From CAZYQW01 sp964649825 (GTDB lineage Bacteria; Planctomycetota; B15-G4; JADJEK01): a stretch of DNA of 64,000 nucleotides. This document shows positions 47,289-56,031 of this stretch, piece by piece. The stretch covers positions 27,489 through 91,488 of the forward strand of contig CAZYQW010000023.1 in the NCBI GenBank assembly GCA_964649825.1. Reading direction: 5' to 3'. How positions within the stretch are numbered: position 1 is the stretch's first letter; each line of letters begins with the position of its first letter. The position numbers and the translations under genes were made by a program. The notes beneath the pieces are model-generated. The model saw nothing but the letters and a program-made list of their open reading frames with translations. It had not been told where the DNA came from and did not search any database.

Positions 47289-48992
47289 ATGCTGAAGCTC
47301 CTCGTCGCCCTCACTCTGTTCGTTCCCTCCGTCACCGAGGACGAACGTGCTCCTCCTCTCGCCGTGCTTGCGGGTGACGCGCCGCTTCGGGTGGACGTGA
47401 CCCACGGCTCGCGCTTGATCGACGCGGTGCTCGGCTCCCGGCTGTGGGCGGGCGTCCGGGCGACACCCGAGTGGCAGGAAGCGCTGCGATCGAAGAAGCT
47501 GCGCGAGGCCCGGAGCGCCGCGACGATGTTCGCGGGCCTGCTTCAGGCGGACCTGGAGGGAGCGGTCCGCCAGATCCTCGGACGCGAGGCGATGGTCGCG
47601 CTCGCCCCGCGCGACGGCGCGGATCCGGCCGGATTGATCGCGGTTCGACTGCCCTCGGCCGCCGAGGCGACGCGTCTCTTTTCCGCCGTCCACCACTTCC
47701 TGACGCTCGTCGCGCAGAACGATGAGTTCGACGACGACGCGGCGATCAAGACGGTGAACGGCGAGGAGTTCCACGCCGTGGTCAAGGACTGCTTCCTGGT
47801 GTCGAACGACCGCGTGATGATCGAGCACGCCGTCGATCTGGCCGGACGCGAACGAGCGCCGATCGCGGGCGACCGCCCGAGCGCGGATGAGGACGGCGGC
47901 ATCGCTCTCACGGCGGACCTCGAGCGACTGCGCGGCATCGGCGACGGGTTCGGGCTGCCCGAGGTCCTCGACAACGCGCTCGCGTCGCTCCTGGTCCACG
48001 GCGTCGCCTGCGCGATCAACCGCGCGCATCACGGCCGCGCCGCGCTCACGCTCGGTGACGGCGGAGTCCACCTCGCGGTCGACCTCGACGCCGAGGAATG
48101 GCCCGACTCCGCGACCTGGTTCCCGAGCGACCGCGACCCGCCGCAGTTCGCGTCGCCGGCCGGCACGCTGGCCGTACTTCGCGTCACGCGCGACTTCGCG
48201 GCCTGGTACCGGGAGCGGTTCACGCTCCTGGCGCCTTCGCTCGAGGACAAGCTGATCGAGTTCGACAACGTCGCCGCGATCTTCTTCAACGGCCGCTCGT
48301 TCGGCGACGAGGTCCTGCCCGCCCTCGGCCGCGACGCGGCACTCGTCGTGTCGGCCCAGACGTACGCGGACCTGTCGCGCCCGCCAACGATCCAGATCCC
48401 GGCGTTCACCCTCGTCGTGCCGATCGACGACCCGGCGCTGAGCAAGACCGACTTGCTGGTCGCGTTCCAGACCACGATCGGCCTGATCAACGCCGACCGT
48501 GCCCAGAATGGTCTCGCGCCGTTCATGCAGGGCACGGACCGCGTGGACGGCGTCGACGTCGCGTCGGCCCGGTTCCTCGAGGAGGAGGGCGCCGAGGAGG
48601 CGCCCGACACGCGCCACAACGCGACACCGGCCCTGGCCGTCGCGGCCGGGCACCTCGTGCTCGGCTCGTCAAAGGAAGCGGTGGCGTCGATCACGAACGC
48701 GCTCCAGGCGGCCACCGCCAGGACCCCGGACCAGCCGATCCCGAACACGCGCCTCGAGCTCGAGTTCACCGCGATCCAGGCGATCCTCGCCCGGAACGAG
48801 GAGCCGCTCATCGCCGGCCGGATGTTGGAGCAGGGCGAAACGCGGGCGGAGGCGGAACGGTTCTGGCGGCGCGCGCTCGCGATCCTGGAGCTGATCGATC
48901 GCGGCGTCGTCGACCTCGACCGGGACCAGGGCGGGCTTCACCTGCGCGCGGTCTGGACCCCCGCCGACGCGACCGCGACGCGAGGCTCGTGA
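47289..48992 (+). CDS. Secreted protein, DUF3352-like
   Basis: A 567-residue exported protein. The signal peptide is short (MLKLLVALTLFVPSV). The mature part has repeated alpha/beta units that resemble proteins of the DUF3352 type (ILGREAMVALAPRDGADPAG; GLIAVRLPSAAEATRLFSAV; then a second set from about residue 290, GTLAVLRVTRDFAAWY). No enzymatic motif is visible. GGAGG lies 5 nt before ATG 47289. Its stop overlaps the DUF1800 gene start (TGATG), so it is the first gene of an operon with DUF1800 and DUF1501. Confidence 0.6.
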   Translation: MLKLLVALTLFVPSVTEDERAPPLAVLAGDAPLRVDVTHGSRLIDAVLGSRLWAGVRATPEWQEALRSKKLREARSAATMFAGLLQADLEGAVRQILGREAMVALAPRDGADPAGLIAVRLPSAAEATRLFSAVHHFLTLVAQNDEFDDDAAIKTVNGEEFHAVVKDCFLVSNDRVMIEHAVDLAGRERAPIAGDRPSADEDGGIALTADLERLRGIGDGFGLPEVLDNALASLLVHGVACAINRAHHGRAALTLGDGGVHLAVDLDAEEWPDSATWFPSDRDPPQFASPAGTLAVLRVTRDFAAWYRERFTLLAPSLEDKLIEFDNVAAIFFNGRSFGDEVLPALGRDAALVVSAQTYADLSRPPTIQIPAFTLVVPIDDPALSKTDLLVAFQTTIGLINADRAQNGLAPFMQGTDRVDGVDVASARFLEEEGAEEAPDTRHNATPALAVAAGHLVLGSSKEAVASITNALQAATARTPDQPIPNTRLELEFTAIQAILARNEEPLIAGRMLEQGETRAEAERFWRRALAILELIDRGVVDLDRDQGGLHLRAVWTPADATATRGS

Positions 48993-50314
48993 TGGGACGC
49001 GACGGCGACATCTCCCGCTTCCAGCCCGACCAGGACGGCCCCTTCGACGCGGTGCGCGCCGCTCACCTGCTGCGACGGTCCGGCTTCGGCGCGGCGCCGG
49101 CCGAAGTCGCCCGCGTCGTCGACGACGGACTGGATCGGACCGTCGACCGGCTTCTCGCCAGCGATTACGACCCCGCGACCGAGGAGTTGGACGGGATCGT
49201 CGCCGCGGTGTCGGCCGGGGACGTGGGTGGTCTCGCCGCATGGTGGGTCTCGCGCATGGTGCGCACCGGCCGGCCGCTCCGCGAGAAGATGGCGCTCTTC
49301 TGGCACGGACACTTCGCGACCTCGAACGCCAAGGTGAACGACACGCGCGCGATGTACGAGCAGCTCCGCATCTTCCTCGACCTCGGACTCGGTCCGTTCG
49401 CGCCGCTCCTCGTGCGGGTCGCGGCCGACCCCGCGATGCTCGCCTGGCTCGACGCCGAGAAGAACGAGCGCACTCGACCCAACGAGAACTTCGCGCGCGA
49501 GCTGTTCGAGCTGTTCACGCTCGGCATCGGTCACTACACCGAGCGCGACGTGAAGGAGGCGGCGCGCGCGTTCACGGGGTGGCGCCGCGCGGCGGGACGG
49601 TTCCGCTGGATCGAAACGCGGCACGACGATGACGAGAAGGAAGTGCTCGGCCGCCGGGGCCTCCTCAGGCCCGAGGACGTGCTCGAGATCTGCGTCGAGC
49701 AGCCCGCCACGGCGCGCCACCTGACCGCGAAGCTCCTCCGGTTCTTCGTGGAGCCGTCGCCGCCCGACGAGGCGGTCGACGCCTTTGCCGGGCGGTTCGC
49801 GGCGGCCGGCCTCGACGTCGCTGCGCTCCTCGGCGACCTCTTCCGTTCGCGCTACTTCCTGTCGGACCGCGTGATCGGCGCTCGGATCCTGTCACCGGTC
49901 GAGTTCGTGGCCGGCGCGGTGCGGACGCTCGGCGCTCGCGCCAACGCGAAGCGCGCGGCCGGCGAGTGCGCGCGGCTGGGGCAGTCCCTCTTCCTGCCGC
50001 CGACCGTGAAGGGATGGGACGGAGAGGAGGCGTGGATCCACGCCGGTTCGATGATCGCCCGCGCGAACTGCGCGGCCGCCCTGACGAGGGCCGACGAGAT
50101 CACGATCGGATTCGACGCCGGCTCGTTCCTCGGCGACGGCCCGTCGACGCCCGACGCGCTGGCCGAGCGGGCCGTCGAGTTCCTCCTCCGCCGTCCGATC
50201 GGCGCCGATGTCGTCGCCGCGGTGGCGACGCGAATCGCGGCCGTCGACGAGGACGAGCGCTCACGAACCGCGATCCGGGCCGTACTGTCACTGCCGGAAG
50301 CTTCGCTGGGTTGA
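48992..50314 (+). CDS. DUF1800-family protein
   Basis: A 440-residue protein of the DUF1800 family. It has the characteristic opening AAHLLRRSGFGAAPAEVARV, WWVSRMVRTGRPLREKMALF with WHGHFATS, and NENFARELFELFTLGIGHYT, followed by AARAFTGWR and LTAKLLRFFVEP. The biochemical role is unknown; in planctomycetes the gene nearly always precedes a DUF1501 gene, as it does here after 20 nt, and the pair is thought to act on exported material. I see no signal peptide. ATG overlaps the upstream stop. Confidence 0.9.
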   Translation: MGRDGDISRFQPDQDGPFDAVRAAHLLRRSGFGAAPAEVARVVDDGLDRTVDRLLASDYDPATEELDGIVAAVSAGDVGGLAAWWVSRMVRTGRPLREKMALFWHGHFATSNAKVNDTRAMYEQLRIFLDLGLGPFAPLLVRVAADPAMLAWLDAEKNERTRPNENFARELFELFTLGIGHYTERDVKEAARAFTGWRRAAGRFRWIETRHDDDEKEVLGRRGLLRPEDVLEICVEQPATARHLTAKLLRFFVEPSPPDEAVDAFAGRFAAAGLDVAALLGDLFRSRYFLSDRVIGARILSPVEFVAGAVRTLGARANAKRAAGECARLGQSLFLPPTVKGWDGEEAWIHAGSMIARANCAAALTRADEITIGFDAGSFLGDGPSTPDALAERAVEFLLRRPIGADVVAAVATRIAAVDEDERSRTAIRAVLSLPEASLG

Positions 50315-50334
50315 TGCGCGAAAGGACGTGATCC

Positions 50335-51516
50335 ATGCCGACTCGACGTGACTTCCTGCGCTGTTCGTGCGCCGCGGCGCCGTTCGCCGCCGCCCTCCCG
50401 GGCGCGTTCGTCCGCGCCCTCGCCGGCTCCGTGCGAACGAACGACCGAGTGCTGGTGCTGATCCGGCTCGGCGGCGGCAACGACGGGCTGAACACCGTGA
50501 TCCCGGCCGAGGACGATCGCTACCACCGCGCTCGCCCGACGCTGCGCGTCGCGAAGGACCGTGCGCTGCCGCTCGCCGGCGAGCTGTTCCTCCACCCGTC
50601 GCTCGAGGGGCTTCGTGCGCTCCACGACCGCGGCCGGCTCGCCGTCGTGACGGACGTCGGCTACGCCGCTCCCGATCGATCGCACTTCCGCTCGATGGAC
50701 ATCTGGCACACCGCCTACCCCGACCGCGAGGACCGGCGAACCGGCTGGGTCGGTCGCGTGCTCGACGACTCCGGCTCCGCGATCTCGATCCCCGCCGTCG
50801 CGGTCGTCGAGGACCAGCTCCCCCTCGCGCTCCTCGGCGAGCGACTCGTCGCGCCCGTCGTCCCGTCGCTGGACGAGTTCGTGCTGCAAGACGACGTCGC
50901 GGCCGCCTTGGCCGCGGCGCCGCGCGCGGACACCGGCGGCGCCCTCGCTCGCGTCCTGGCGACCGCTCGCTCGGCGGCCGCGACGTCGGAGAAGGTCGCG
51001 CGCGCCCGGCACCGCGTGCCGTTCGACGCGTTCCCTCCGTCCGCCCTGGGACGCCAGCTCGCCACGACGCTCGCGCTCCTTCGCTCCGGGCTCGGCACGC
51101 GGGTCTTCTACGTCGCGCACGACGGGTTCGACACGCACTCGCAGCAGGCGGACAATCACGCGTCGCTGCTCAAGAACCTCGGCGACTCCGTGCGATCGTT
51201 CCAGGATGCGCTCGACAAGGACGGGCTCGACCGGCAGGTTCTCGTCCTGACGTTCTCCGAGTTCGGGCGGCGCGTCCGCGAGAACGGCTCCAAGGGGACC
51301 GACCATGGGGCGGCCGCCCCGCTGTTCGCGGTCTCCAGCGCGCTCGAGCCCGGCGTGATCGGCGGCCCGCCCGACCTCGACGATCTCGACGACGGCGACC
51401 TCCGTCACCGCGTCGACTTCCGGCGCGTGTACGCCACCGTCATCGAGCGGTGGCTCGACCTCGACTCGCTCCCCGCGCTCGGGGCGCGCTTCGAGCCGCT
51501 CCCGTTCCTCGTCTGA
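50335..51516 (+). CDS. DUF1501-family Tat-exported protein
   Basis: A 393-residue member of the DUF1501 family with an alkaline-phosphatase/sulfatase-like fold. The Tat signal MPTRRDFLRCSCAAAPFAA leads into VLVLIRLGGGNDGLNTVIPA, SHFRSMDIWHTAYPD, then HDGFDTHSQQADNH and LTFSEFGRRVRENGSKGTDH, all conserved family blocks with likely metal-binding His and Asp. Export through Tat suggests a folded, metal-loaded protein. The reaction is unknown. The stop is followed by a TPR lipoprotein gene with its own start-proximal -10 box. Confidence 0.92.
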   Translation: MPTRRDFLRCSCAAAPFAAALPGAFVRALAGSVRTNDRVLVLIRLGGGNDGLNTVIPAEDDRYHRARPTLRVAKDRALPLAGELFLHPSLEGLRALHDRGRLAVVTDVGYAAPDRSHFRSMDIWHTAYPDREDRRTGWVGRVLDDSGSAISIPAVAVVEDQLPLALLGERLVAPVVPSLDEFVLQDDVAAALAAAPRADTGGALARVLATARSAAATSEKVARARHRVPFDAFPPSALGRQLATTLALLRSGLGTRVFYVAHDGFDTHSQQADNHASLLKNLGDSVRSFQDALDKDGLDRQVLVLTFSEFGRRVRENGSKGTDHGAAAPLFAVSSALEPGVIGGPPDLDDLDDGDLRHRVDFRRVYATVIERWLDLDSLPALGARFEPLPFLV

Positions 51517-51554
51517 CGGAGAACATGGAGCCCGACTCGATCGCCGCGCCTCCG

Positions 51555-51560
51555 TAGGAT
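51555..51560 (+). promoter_or_regulatory. -10-like box of the TPR lipoprotein gene
   Basis: TAGGAT ends 8 nt before ATG 51569, with no ribosome site between them; CCGACT 17 nt upstream is a poor -35. Same geometry as the boxes before 30445, 38285, 56032 and 57652. Confidence 0.38.
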
Positions 51561-51568
51561 CGAGGCCC

Positions 51569-52567
51569 ATGCCGCTCTGGTTCCGAACGATCGTCCTCCT
51601 CCTCGCCCTCGGCGCCTGCCGAGCGCCGTCCCAGCCGTCGTTCGAGAGCCAGCGGGCCGCGGATCACAACCGGCACGCTCGGCAGGCGATCGACCGGGGC
51701 GACCTCGACGTCGCGCGCCGGCACGTCGAGCTCGCCCTTGCGCGCGCGACCGAGCGCGACGACCGCCGTCGCGAGGCGGAGGCTCGTTCCCTCCTGGCCC
51801 GGCTGGTCGAGCTCTCCGGCGACGCCGAGCCGGCGGAGGACCACTACTCTGCCGCGCTCCGTCTGGCCCAGGGGGAGACGAGCGGCGCGGCCACGTACGA
51901 TGACGGCGTTCTCGAGGCGGCGCTCGGCCGCGCGCGGGTCCGCGCGGCCCGCGGCGATCCGGGCGGCGCGGTCGACGACCTCGACCTGGCGGATCGAGCC
52001 GCCGAGCGGCTCGGGAGCCGCTCGGCGCTCGCCGCGGTCCGGCTCGGTCGGGCGACGGTCCTCCACCAGCAGGGCGACCGTCTCGGCGCGTTCAAGGCGG
52101 CGCGCGAGGCGTCCCGCCTGTTCGAGATCGCCGGCGACGCGGACGGCGACCTGCGCGGCCGCGCCGCCGCACGCATCCTTCTCGGTCGATTGATGCGCGA
52201 GGAGGGCGACCCGGTGGCGTCGATCCAGGAGCTCCGCGTCGCGGCACGCAGCGCGGCCAAGGTACGCGACCCGGACCTGGAAGGCCGTGCGCTCGAGGAG
52301 ATCGGCGGCGTCCTGGAGGAGCTGGGGCACCTCCAGGACGCGCGGCTCCACTACCGCCGTGCGGTCGAACTGCTGCGCCGCTCGCCGCGCGCGGACGCGC
52401 CGCGCTCCGCCCTGGCGTCGCTCGCGCGCGTCTCCGAGAGGATCGAGCCGCCGGGGCTCACGGAGGAAGACGCCGCCCCCTTCGGCGAGATGGACGAAGG
52501 GCTCGACGACGACGCGGCGCCGGGCGACGAGATTCGATCAGAAGTTCAGGACGGCGGCGGCCGATAG
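51569..52567 (+). CDS. TPR-repeat lipoprotein
   Basis: A 332-residue predicted lipoprotein. The signal MPLWFRTIVLLLALGAC has lipobox LGAC with Cys17. Nearly all the rest is helical repeats of about 36-40 residues: RGDLDVARRHVELALARA, GDRLGAFKAAREASRLFEIA, EEIGGVLEELGHLQDARLHY. Such proteins usually act as scaffolds in the periplasm or on the outer membrane. The C-terminal 35 residues are acidic and probably disordered. It follows the DUF1800/DUF1501 pair and could bind those products. Confidence 0.72.
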   Translation: MPLWFRTIVLLLALGACRAPSQPSFESQRAADHNRHARQAIDRGDLDVARRHVELALARATERDDRRREAEARSLLARLVELSGDAEPAEDHYSAALRLAQGETSGAATYDDGVLEAALGRARVRAARGDPGGAVDDLDLADRAAERLGSRSALAAVRLGRATVLHQQGDRLGAFKAAREASRLFEIAGDADGDLRGRAAARILLGRLMREEGDPVASIQELRVAARSAAKVRDPDLEGRALEEIGGVLEELGHLQDARLHYRRAVELLRRSPRADAPRSALASLARVSERIEPPGLTEEDAAPFGEMDEGLDDDAAPGDEIRSEVQDGGGR

Positions 52568-52631
52568 GTAGGCAAGACGCATCTCGGAAGTGGCCCGAGC
52601 CTTGCACGAACTCGTCAACGACCGAGGTCTC

Positions 52632-53378
52632 ATGTCCACGGATTCCGACGCCTGCCACGACGCCTCCGCCACGGCTCGATTCGTCGTCGGCCCCGACTTC
52701 TGCGTCCGCTCGTGGGATACGTCGATGCAGCGGCTGACGGGCATCAGGGCCGACGAAGTGGTCGGCGCGCTCGTCGGGGAACGACTCCCGGCGCTGCTCG
52801 AAGGGGATTGGTTCGAAGCCCTCCAGGGCGCCCTCTTCGGTGGGTCCACCGATGCCGTCGCCGTGCCGAAGGTGGGTCTTCCGCTGAAGGAAGTGGACGC
52901 GGTCAGCTCCGTCACCGTCGCTCCCGCGCGCGCGCCGGGCGTGGGTGCCGTCGTGACCGCCGTCCTCGACGCGCCGGACCGCGACTCCGTCGACGAGGCG
53001 ACCGCCGCGGTGGTCGCCTCGATCCAGGCTCGGATGGTCGAGCTCGGGGTCGGAGACGATGCCGAAGGCCTCGAGCTCGTCCTCGGCGACTTCCTGAGCA
53101 CGGCGGCCGAGCTCTCCGCGTCGCTCGACGCCGCGGTCGACGCGCGCGACGCGGCGATGGTCGAACGGATCGCGCACCGCTTCGCCGGCGCGTCATTGAC
53201 CCTGGGAGATCAGGGCCTCGGGGCCCATTTCGCAAGACTCGAACGCACCGCGGCGCGGGGGGATGCCGATGCGTTTCACGCGTTGAACGTCGCGGCTCAG
53301 GAAGGCCTCGACCTCGCGGTGGCGGCGTGCCGCACCCTCATCACCAACTCGGCCGCGCCGGAGTTTCCTGCCGCCTGA
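52632..53378 (+). CDS. PAS-Hpt phosphotransfer protein
   Basis: A 248-residue cytoplasmic protein. Residues about 15-110 look like a PAS domain (RFVVGPDFCVRSWDTSMQRL, then GIRADEVVGALVGERLP). The C-terminal half is a histidine phosphotransfer (Hpt) bundle with the phosphorylatable His182 in ERIAHRFAGASLTLGDQGLG and the later helix HFARLERTAARGD. It links a sensor input to a two-component relay, but no histidine kinase or response regulator lies nearby, so it is an orphan. I chose ATG 52632 with GAGG just upstream; a GTG at 52590 is in frame. Confidence 0.72.
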   Translation: MSTDSDACHDASATARFVVGPDFCVRSWDTSMQRLTGIRADEVVGALVGERLPALLEGDWFEALQGALFGGSTDAVAVPKVGLPLKEVDAVSSVTVAPARAPGVGAVVTAVLDAPDRDSVDEATAAVVASIQARMVELGVGDDAEGLELVLGDFLSTAAELSASLDAAVDARDAAMVERIAHRFAGASLTLGDQGLGAHFARLERTAARGDADAFHALNVAAQEGLDLAVAACRTLITNSAAPEFPAA

Positions 53379-53413
53379 TCTCGAATGCGACAAGTCGCCG
53401 CAGAACGCCCGCG

Positions 53414-53443
53414 TTGACCACGCCGGGCGCCACCTGCTAGTCT
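53414..53443 (+). promoter_or_regulatory. Putative promoter of ctaB
   Basis: TTGACC (53414-53419), 18 nt, TAGTCT (53438-53443), giving a leader of about 65 nt before GTG 53511. The -35 is good, the -10 moderate. Confidence 0.42.
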
Positions 53444-53510
53444 CACCGAGCCAGAGGGCTTCGGAAACGCCCTTCTTTTCGCATCCTCGTTCGAGAGTCC
53501 CCTGCAGACC

Positions 53511-54434
53511 GTGATCGCCCCCGATCCGAGCGTGCCCGCGTCCACTCTCACGTCGTCGCCGGCCGACCGTCGTGCAACCAGCGTGCGCGAATGGGTGGAC
53601 ACGTACGCGGAGCTCGCCAAGGTCCGGATCGGGCTCCTCGTGCTGGTGACGACGGCGGTCGGTTTCGTGGTGACCGCGGGCGCCCTCGAGACCGCGACGC
53701 TCCTCTGGACGCTGCTCGGCACCGGGCTCGCAGCCGCCGGGGCGAACTCCTTGAACCAGCTCCTCGAACGAGAGTTCGACGAGCAAATGCACCGGACCCG
53801 GCGCCGGCCGCTGCCGGAGGCTCGCGTCTCCCCGGCCGAGGCGCTCGTGTTCGGTCTGACGACCGCGATCCTCGGCACGCTCCTCCTCGGATTCGCGGTG
53901 AACGCGACGACGGCGGGCCTCGCGGCCTTCACCGTCTTCACCTACGTCCTGATCTACACCCCGATGAAGCGCTGGACGCCGCTCTGCACGCTGATCGGCG
54001 CGGTCCCCGGGGCGATTCCCCCGGTGATCGGAGTGGCGGCGGCCGGGCCTCTCGACGCGTCGGCCGCGTGGCTGTTCCTGATCCTGTTCCTATGGCAGCT
54101 CCCCCACTTCTACGCGATCGCGTGGCTCTACCGCTTCGACTACGCGCGCGGCGGCTTTCCGATGCTGTCGGTGGTCGACCCCGAGGGTCGGCGCACCGCG
54201 CGCCAGAGCATCTTCTACATGGCGCTCCTGTTCGTCGTGAGCCTGCTGCCGTGGTGGACCGGCGTGTTCGGACCGGCGTACGGCGTCGCCGCGGCGTTGC
54301 TCGGCGGGCTCTTCGCGGCGACCGTGGTCGATTTCGCGCGCAAGCGGGACGACGCGGCGGCCCGGCGCGTCTTCTTCGCATCGATCGCCTACCTCCCGCT
54401 CCTCCTGGTCGTGCTCGCGATCGAGGCGCTGTGA
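53511..54434 (+). CDS. ctaB: Protohaem IX farnesyltransferase (haem O synthase)
   Basis: A 307-residue UbiA-family membrane prenyltransferase that adds farnesyl to haem b to make haem O for terminal oxidases. Aspartate-rich sites are NSLNQLLEREFDEQMHRTRR and the region around YRFDYARGGFPMLSVVDPEG. YTPMKRWTPLCTLIGAVPGA is the typical CtaB loop. About nine helices. GTG start at 53511. The next gene, a DUF420 membrane protein, follows after 4 nt. Together they point to a haem-copper oxidase, though no oxidase subunit gene is in the window. Confidence 0.93.
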   Translation: MIAPDPSVPASTLTSSPADRRATSVREWVDTYAELAKVRIGLLVLVTTAVGFVVTAGALETATLLWTLLGTGLAAAGANSLNQLLEREFDEQMHRTRRRPLPEARVSPAEALVFGLTTAILGTLLLGFAVNATTAGLAAFTVFTYVLIYTPMKRWTPLCTLIGAVPGAIPPVIGVAAAGPLDASAAWLFLILFLWQLPHFYAIAWLYRFDYARGGFPMLSVVDPEGRRTARQSIFYMALLFVVSLLPWWTGVFGPAYGVAAALLGGLFAATVVDFARKRDDAAARRVFFASIAYLPLLLVVLAIEAL

Positions 54435-54438
54435 GAGC

Positions 54439-54861
54439 GTGATCGAGCAATCGACCCTGCCGACGTTGAACGCGTTCCTGAACGGCACGTCGGCCGTGCT
54501 GCTCGTCGTCGGGTTCCACGCGATCAAGGTGCGGAAGGACGAGCGGCTCCACAAGCGTTTCATGGTCGCCGCCTCGATCTGCTCCGCCCTCTTCTTGACG
54601 TCCTATCTCACCTATCACGCGATGTTCGGCTCGAAAGGCTACCCCGGCGAGGGGACGATCCGCTCGATCTACCTCGTGATCCTCGCGACCCACACCGTCC
54701 TTGCCGCCGTGAACGCGCCGATGATCGTCGCGACGCTGATCTTCGGGCTCCGCGACCAGCGCGAGCGGCACCGGCGGCTCGCCAAGTGGACGTTTCCGAT
54801 CTGGCTCTACGTGTCGATCACGGGGATCGTGGTGTATCTGATGCTCTACGTCTGGGTTTGA
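54439..54861 (+). CDS. DUF420 membrane protein (CtaM-like)
   Basis: A 140-residue integral membrane protein of the DUF420 family with four helices. It has LPTLNAFLNGTSAVLLVVGF, then LHKRFMVAASICSALFLTSY and HTVLAAVNAPMIVATL, including His residues on membrane edges that could bind haem or copper. In Bacillus and staphylococci the DUF420 protein CtaM is needed to assemble a haem-copper oxidase. Its place 4 nt after ctaB supports the same role. The 3' end overlaps the convergent kinase-fold gene by 44 nt. GTG start. Confidence 0.85.
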   Translation: MIEQSTLPTLNAFLNGTSAVLLVVGFHAIKVRKDERLHKRFMVAASICSALFLTSYLTYHAMFGSKGYPGEGTIRSIYLVILATHTVLAAVNAPMIVATLIFGLRDQRERHRRLAKWTFPIWLYVSITGIVVYLMLYVWV

Positions 54862-55951
54862 CGTCGACCATCTGGGAGTCGACCCTCCTCGCGCCCTGGA
54901 CCTGCGCGCGGATCCTCCGCGCGAGGCCGTCGAGCGCCTCCTTCGGCGGTGCGTCGAGCGCGCCGGTAAGCACGGCGAGGAGCTCGTGCGCGTGGCGCGT
55001 CACCGTACGGCGCCGCCGCCGCGTCTTGCGCCGATTGTCGTCGGCGATGAACCGGCGGTACTCCTTCGCGGCCCGATAGATCTGCGTGACGTGGAACGAG
55101 GCGCGGTGGTAGTCGCGTTGGCGCTCCCAGTCGGTCCGCGAGTAGCCGGTGAACGTTGCGAAGTAGGCCGAGAGGAACGCCGCGGAGAGCCGCGGGTCGT
55201 CGTTGCACCAGCGGTAGAGCGCCCGCTCGAGGTCGATGGCCGGATGCGCGTACCGAGCGGTGACGACATCGATCAAGTACGCCTCGCCGGTCGGTCCGAA
55301 CAGGACGTTCGAGTCGCTGACGCGGAGGTGGCAGAGGCTGAACCCGCCGGGCGGAGTCGCCGCGAGCTCCTGGCGCGCGAACCACTCGCGCACGATCGGA
55401 TCCGCGACGGCCGAGAACTCGGCCGATGAGCGCGCCAGATCGTCGAGCCGGCGGTTGAGGCGACCCTGGAGGAACCGGAAGTAGTCGGTTCGGCGCGCAA
55501 GCCCCGGCAAGGGCGCGCCGAACCGACCGCGCGTCACGCGATGCATGCGGCCGAGCGCGCGGCCGGCGGCCGCGAGGCGCTCCTCGGTGCGTTCGAGCGT
55601 GGCGAGGTCGCCGCCTTCGATCGCTTCATCGACGAGGAAGACCGCGCCGTGGCGCAGGCGCGTGACCGGCGAGAGATCCGCGAACAGGATGCGGGGCACC
55701 GGGACGTCGTGCCGCACCATGTGGCGCGTCGTGATCAGGATTCGCGTGGCGCTCGCGACGTTCTCGTGCGCCTTGATCACGTAGCGCTTCCCTCCGACCC
55801 GAAGGAACAGGACGATCGAGCGCGTCCCCTCCGGCGCGACGACGAGATCGAACGCGCCGCTCTCCCCGAGGGCCGGCACCACCTTCACCGCGACGTAGCT
55901 GCGAAGCCGTTTCCGCGCGGCTTCGCGCCGCGCCAGCATCGAGTTCTTCAT
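54818..55951 (-). CDS. Kinase-fold protein (APH/LPS-kinase-like) lacking the catalytic Asp
   Basis: A 377-residue protein with the aminoglycoside-phosphotransferase-like kinase fold. The ATP-site Lys is in GGKRYVIKAHENV (K60). The catalytic loop reads CHLRVSDSNVLF near residue 207, where active enzymes have HGDxxxxN: Asp is replaced by Arg210. N215 and the metal Asp in YLIDVV (D228) remain. The C-terminal 80 residues are Arg-rich (DDNRRKTRRRRRTVTRH). Related proteins phosphorylate lipopolysaccharide core or choline-like substrates; this one is probably inactive or uses an altered mechanism. It converges with the DUF420 gene. Confidence 0.7.
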   Translation of the reverse strand: MKNSMLARREAARKRLRSYVAVKVVPALGESGAFDLVVAPEGTRSIVLFLRVGGKRYVIKAHENVASATRILITTRHMVRHDVPVPRILFADLSPVTRLRHGAVFLVDEAIEGGDLATLERTEERLAAAGRALGRMHRVTRGRFGAPLPGLARRTDYFRFLQGRLNRRLDDLARSSAEFSAVADPIVREWFARQELAATPPGGFSLCHLRVSDSNVLFGPTGEAYLIDVVTARYAHPAIDLERALYRWCNDDPRLSAAFLSAYFATFTGYSRTDWERQRDYHRASFHVTQIYRAAKEYRRFIADDNRRKTRRRRRTVTRHAHELLAVLTGALDAPPKEALDGLARRIRAQVQGARRVDSQMVDVKPRRRASDTPRSP

Positions 55952-56015
55952 GCGACGATCTTCGGACGAGGACGCGGCGGACCGCTTCGTGACGAGGACG
56001 GCATCGGCCGCTTGG

Positions 56016-56021
56016 TAGGAT
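56016..56021 (+). promoter_or_regulatory. -10-like box of the GT-C gene
   Basis: TAGGAT ends 10 nt before ATG 56032; no ribosome site or good -35 is visible. Grouped with the other start-proximal boxes. Confidence 0.35.
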
Positions 56022-56031
56022 CACGCGCAGT

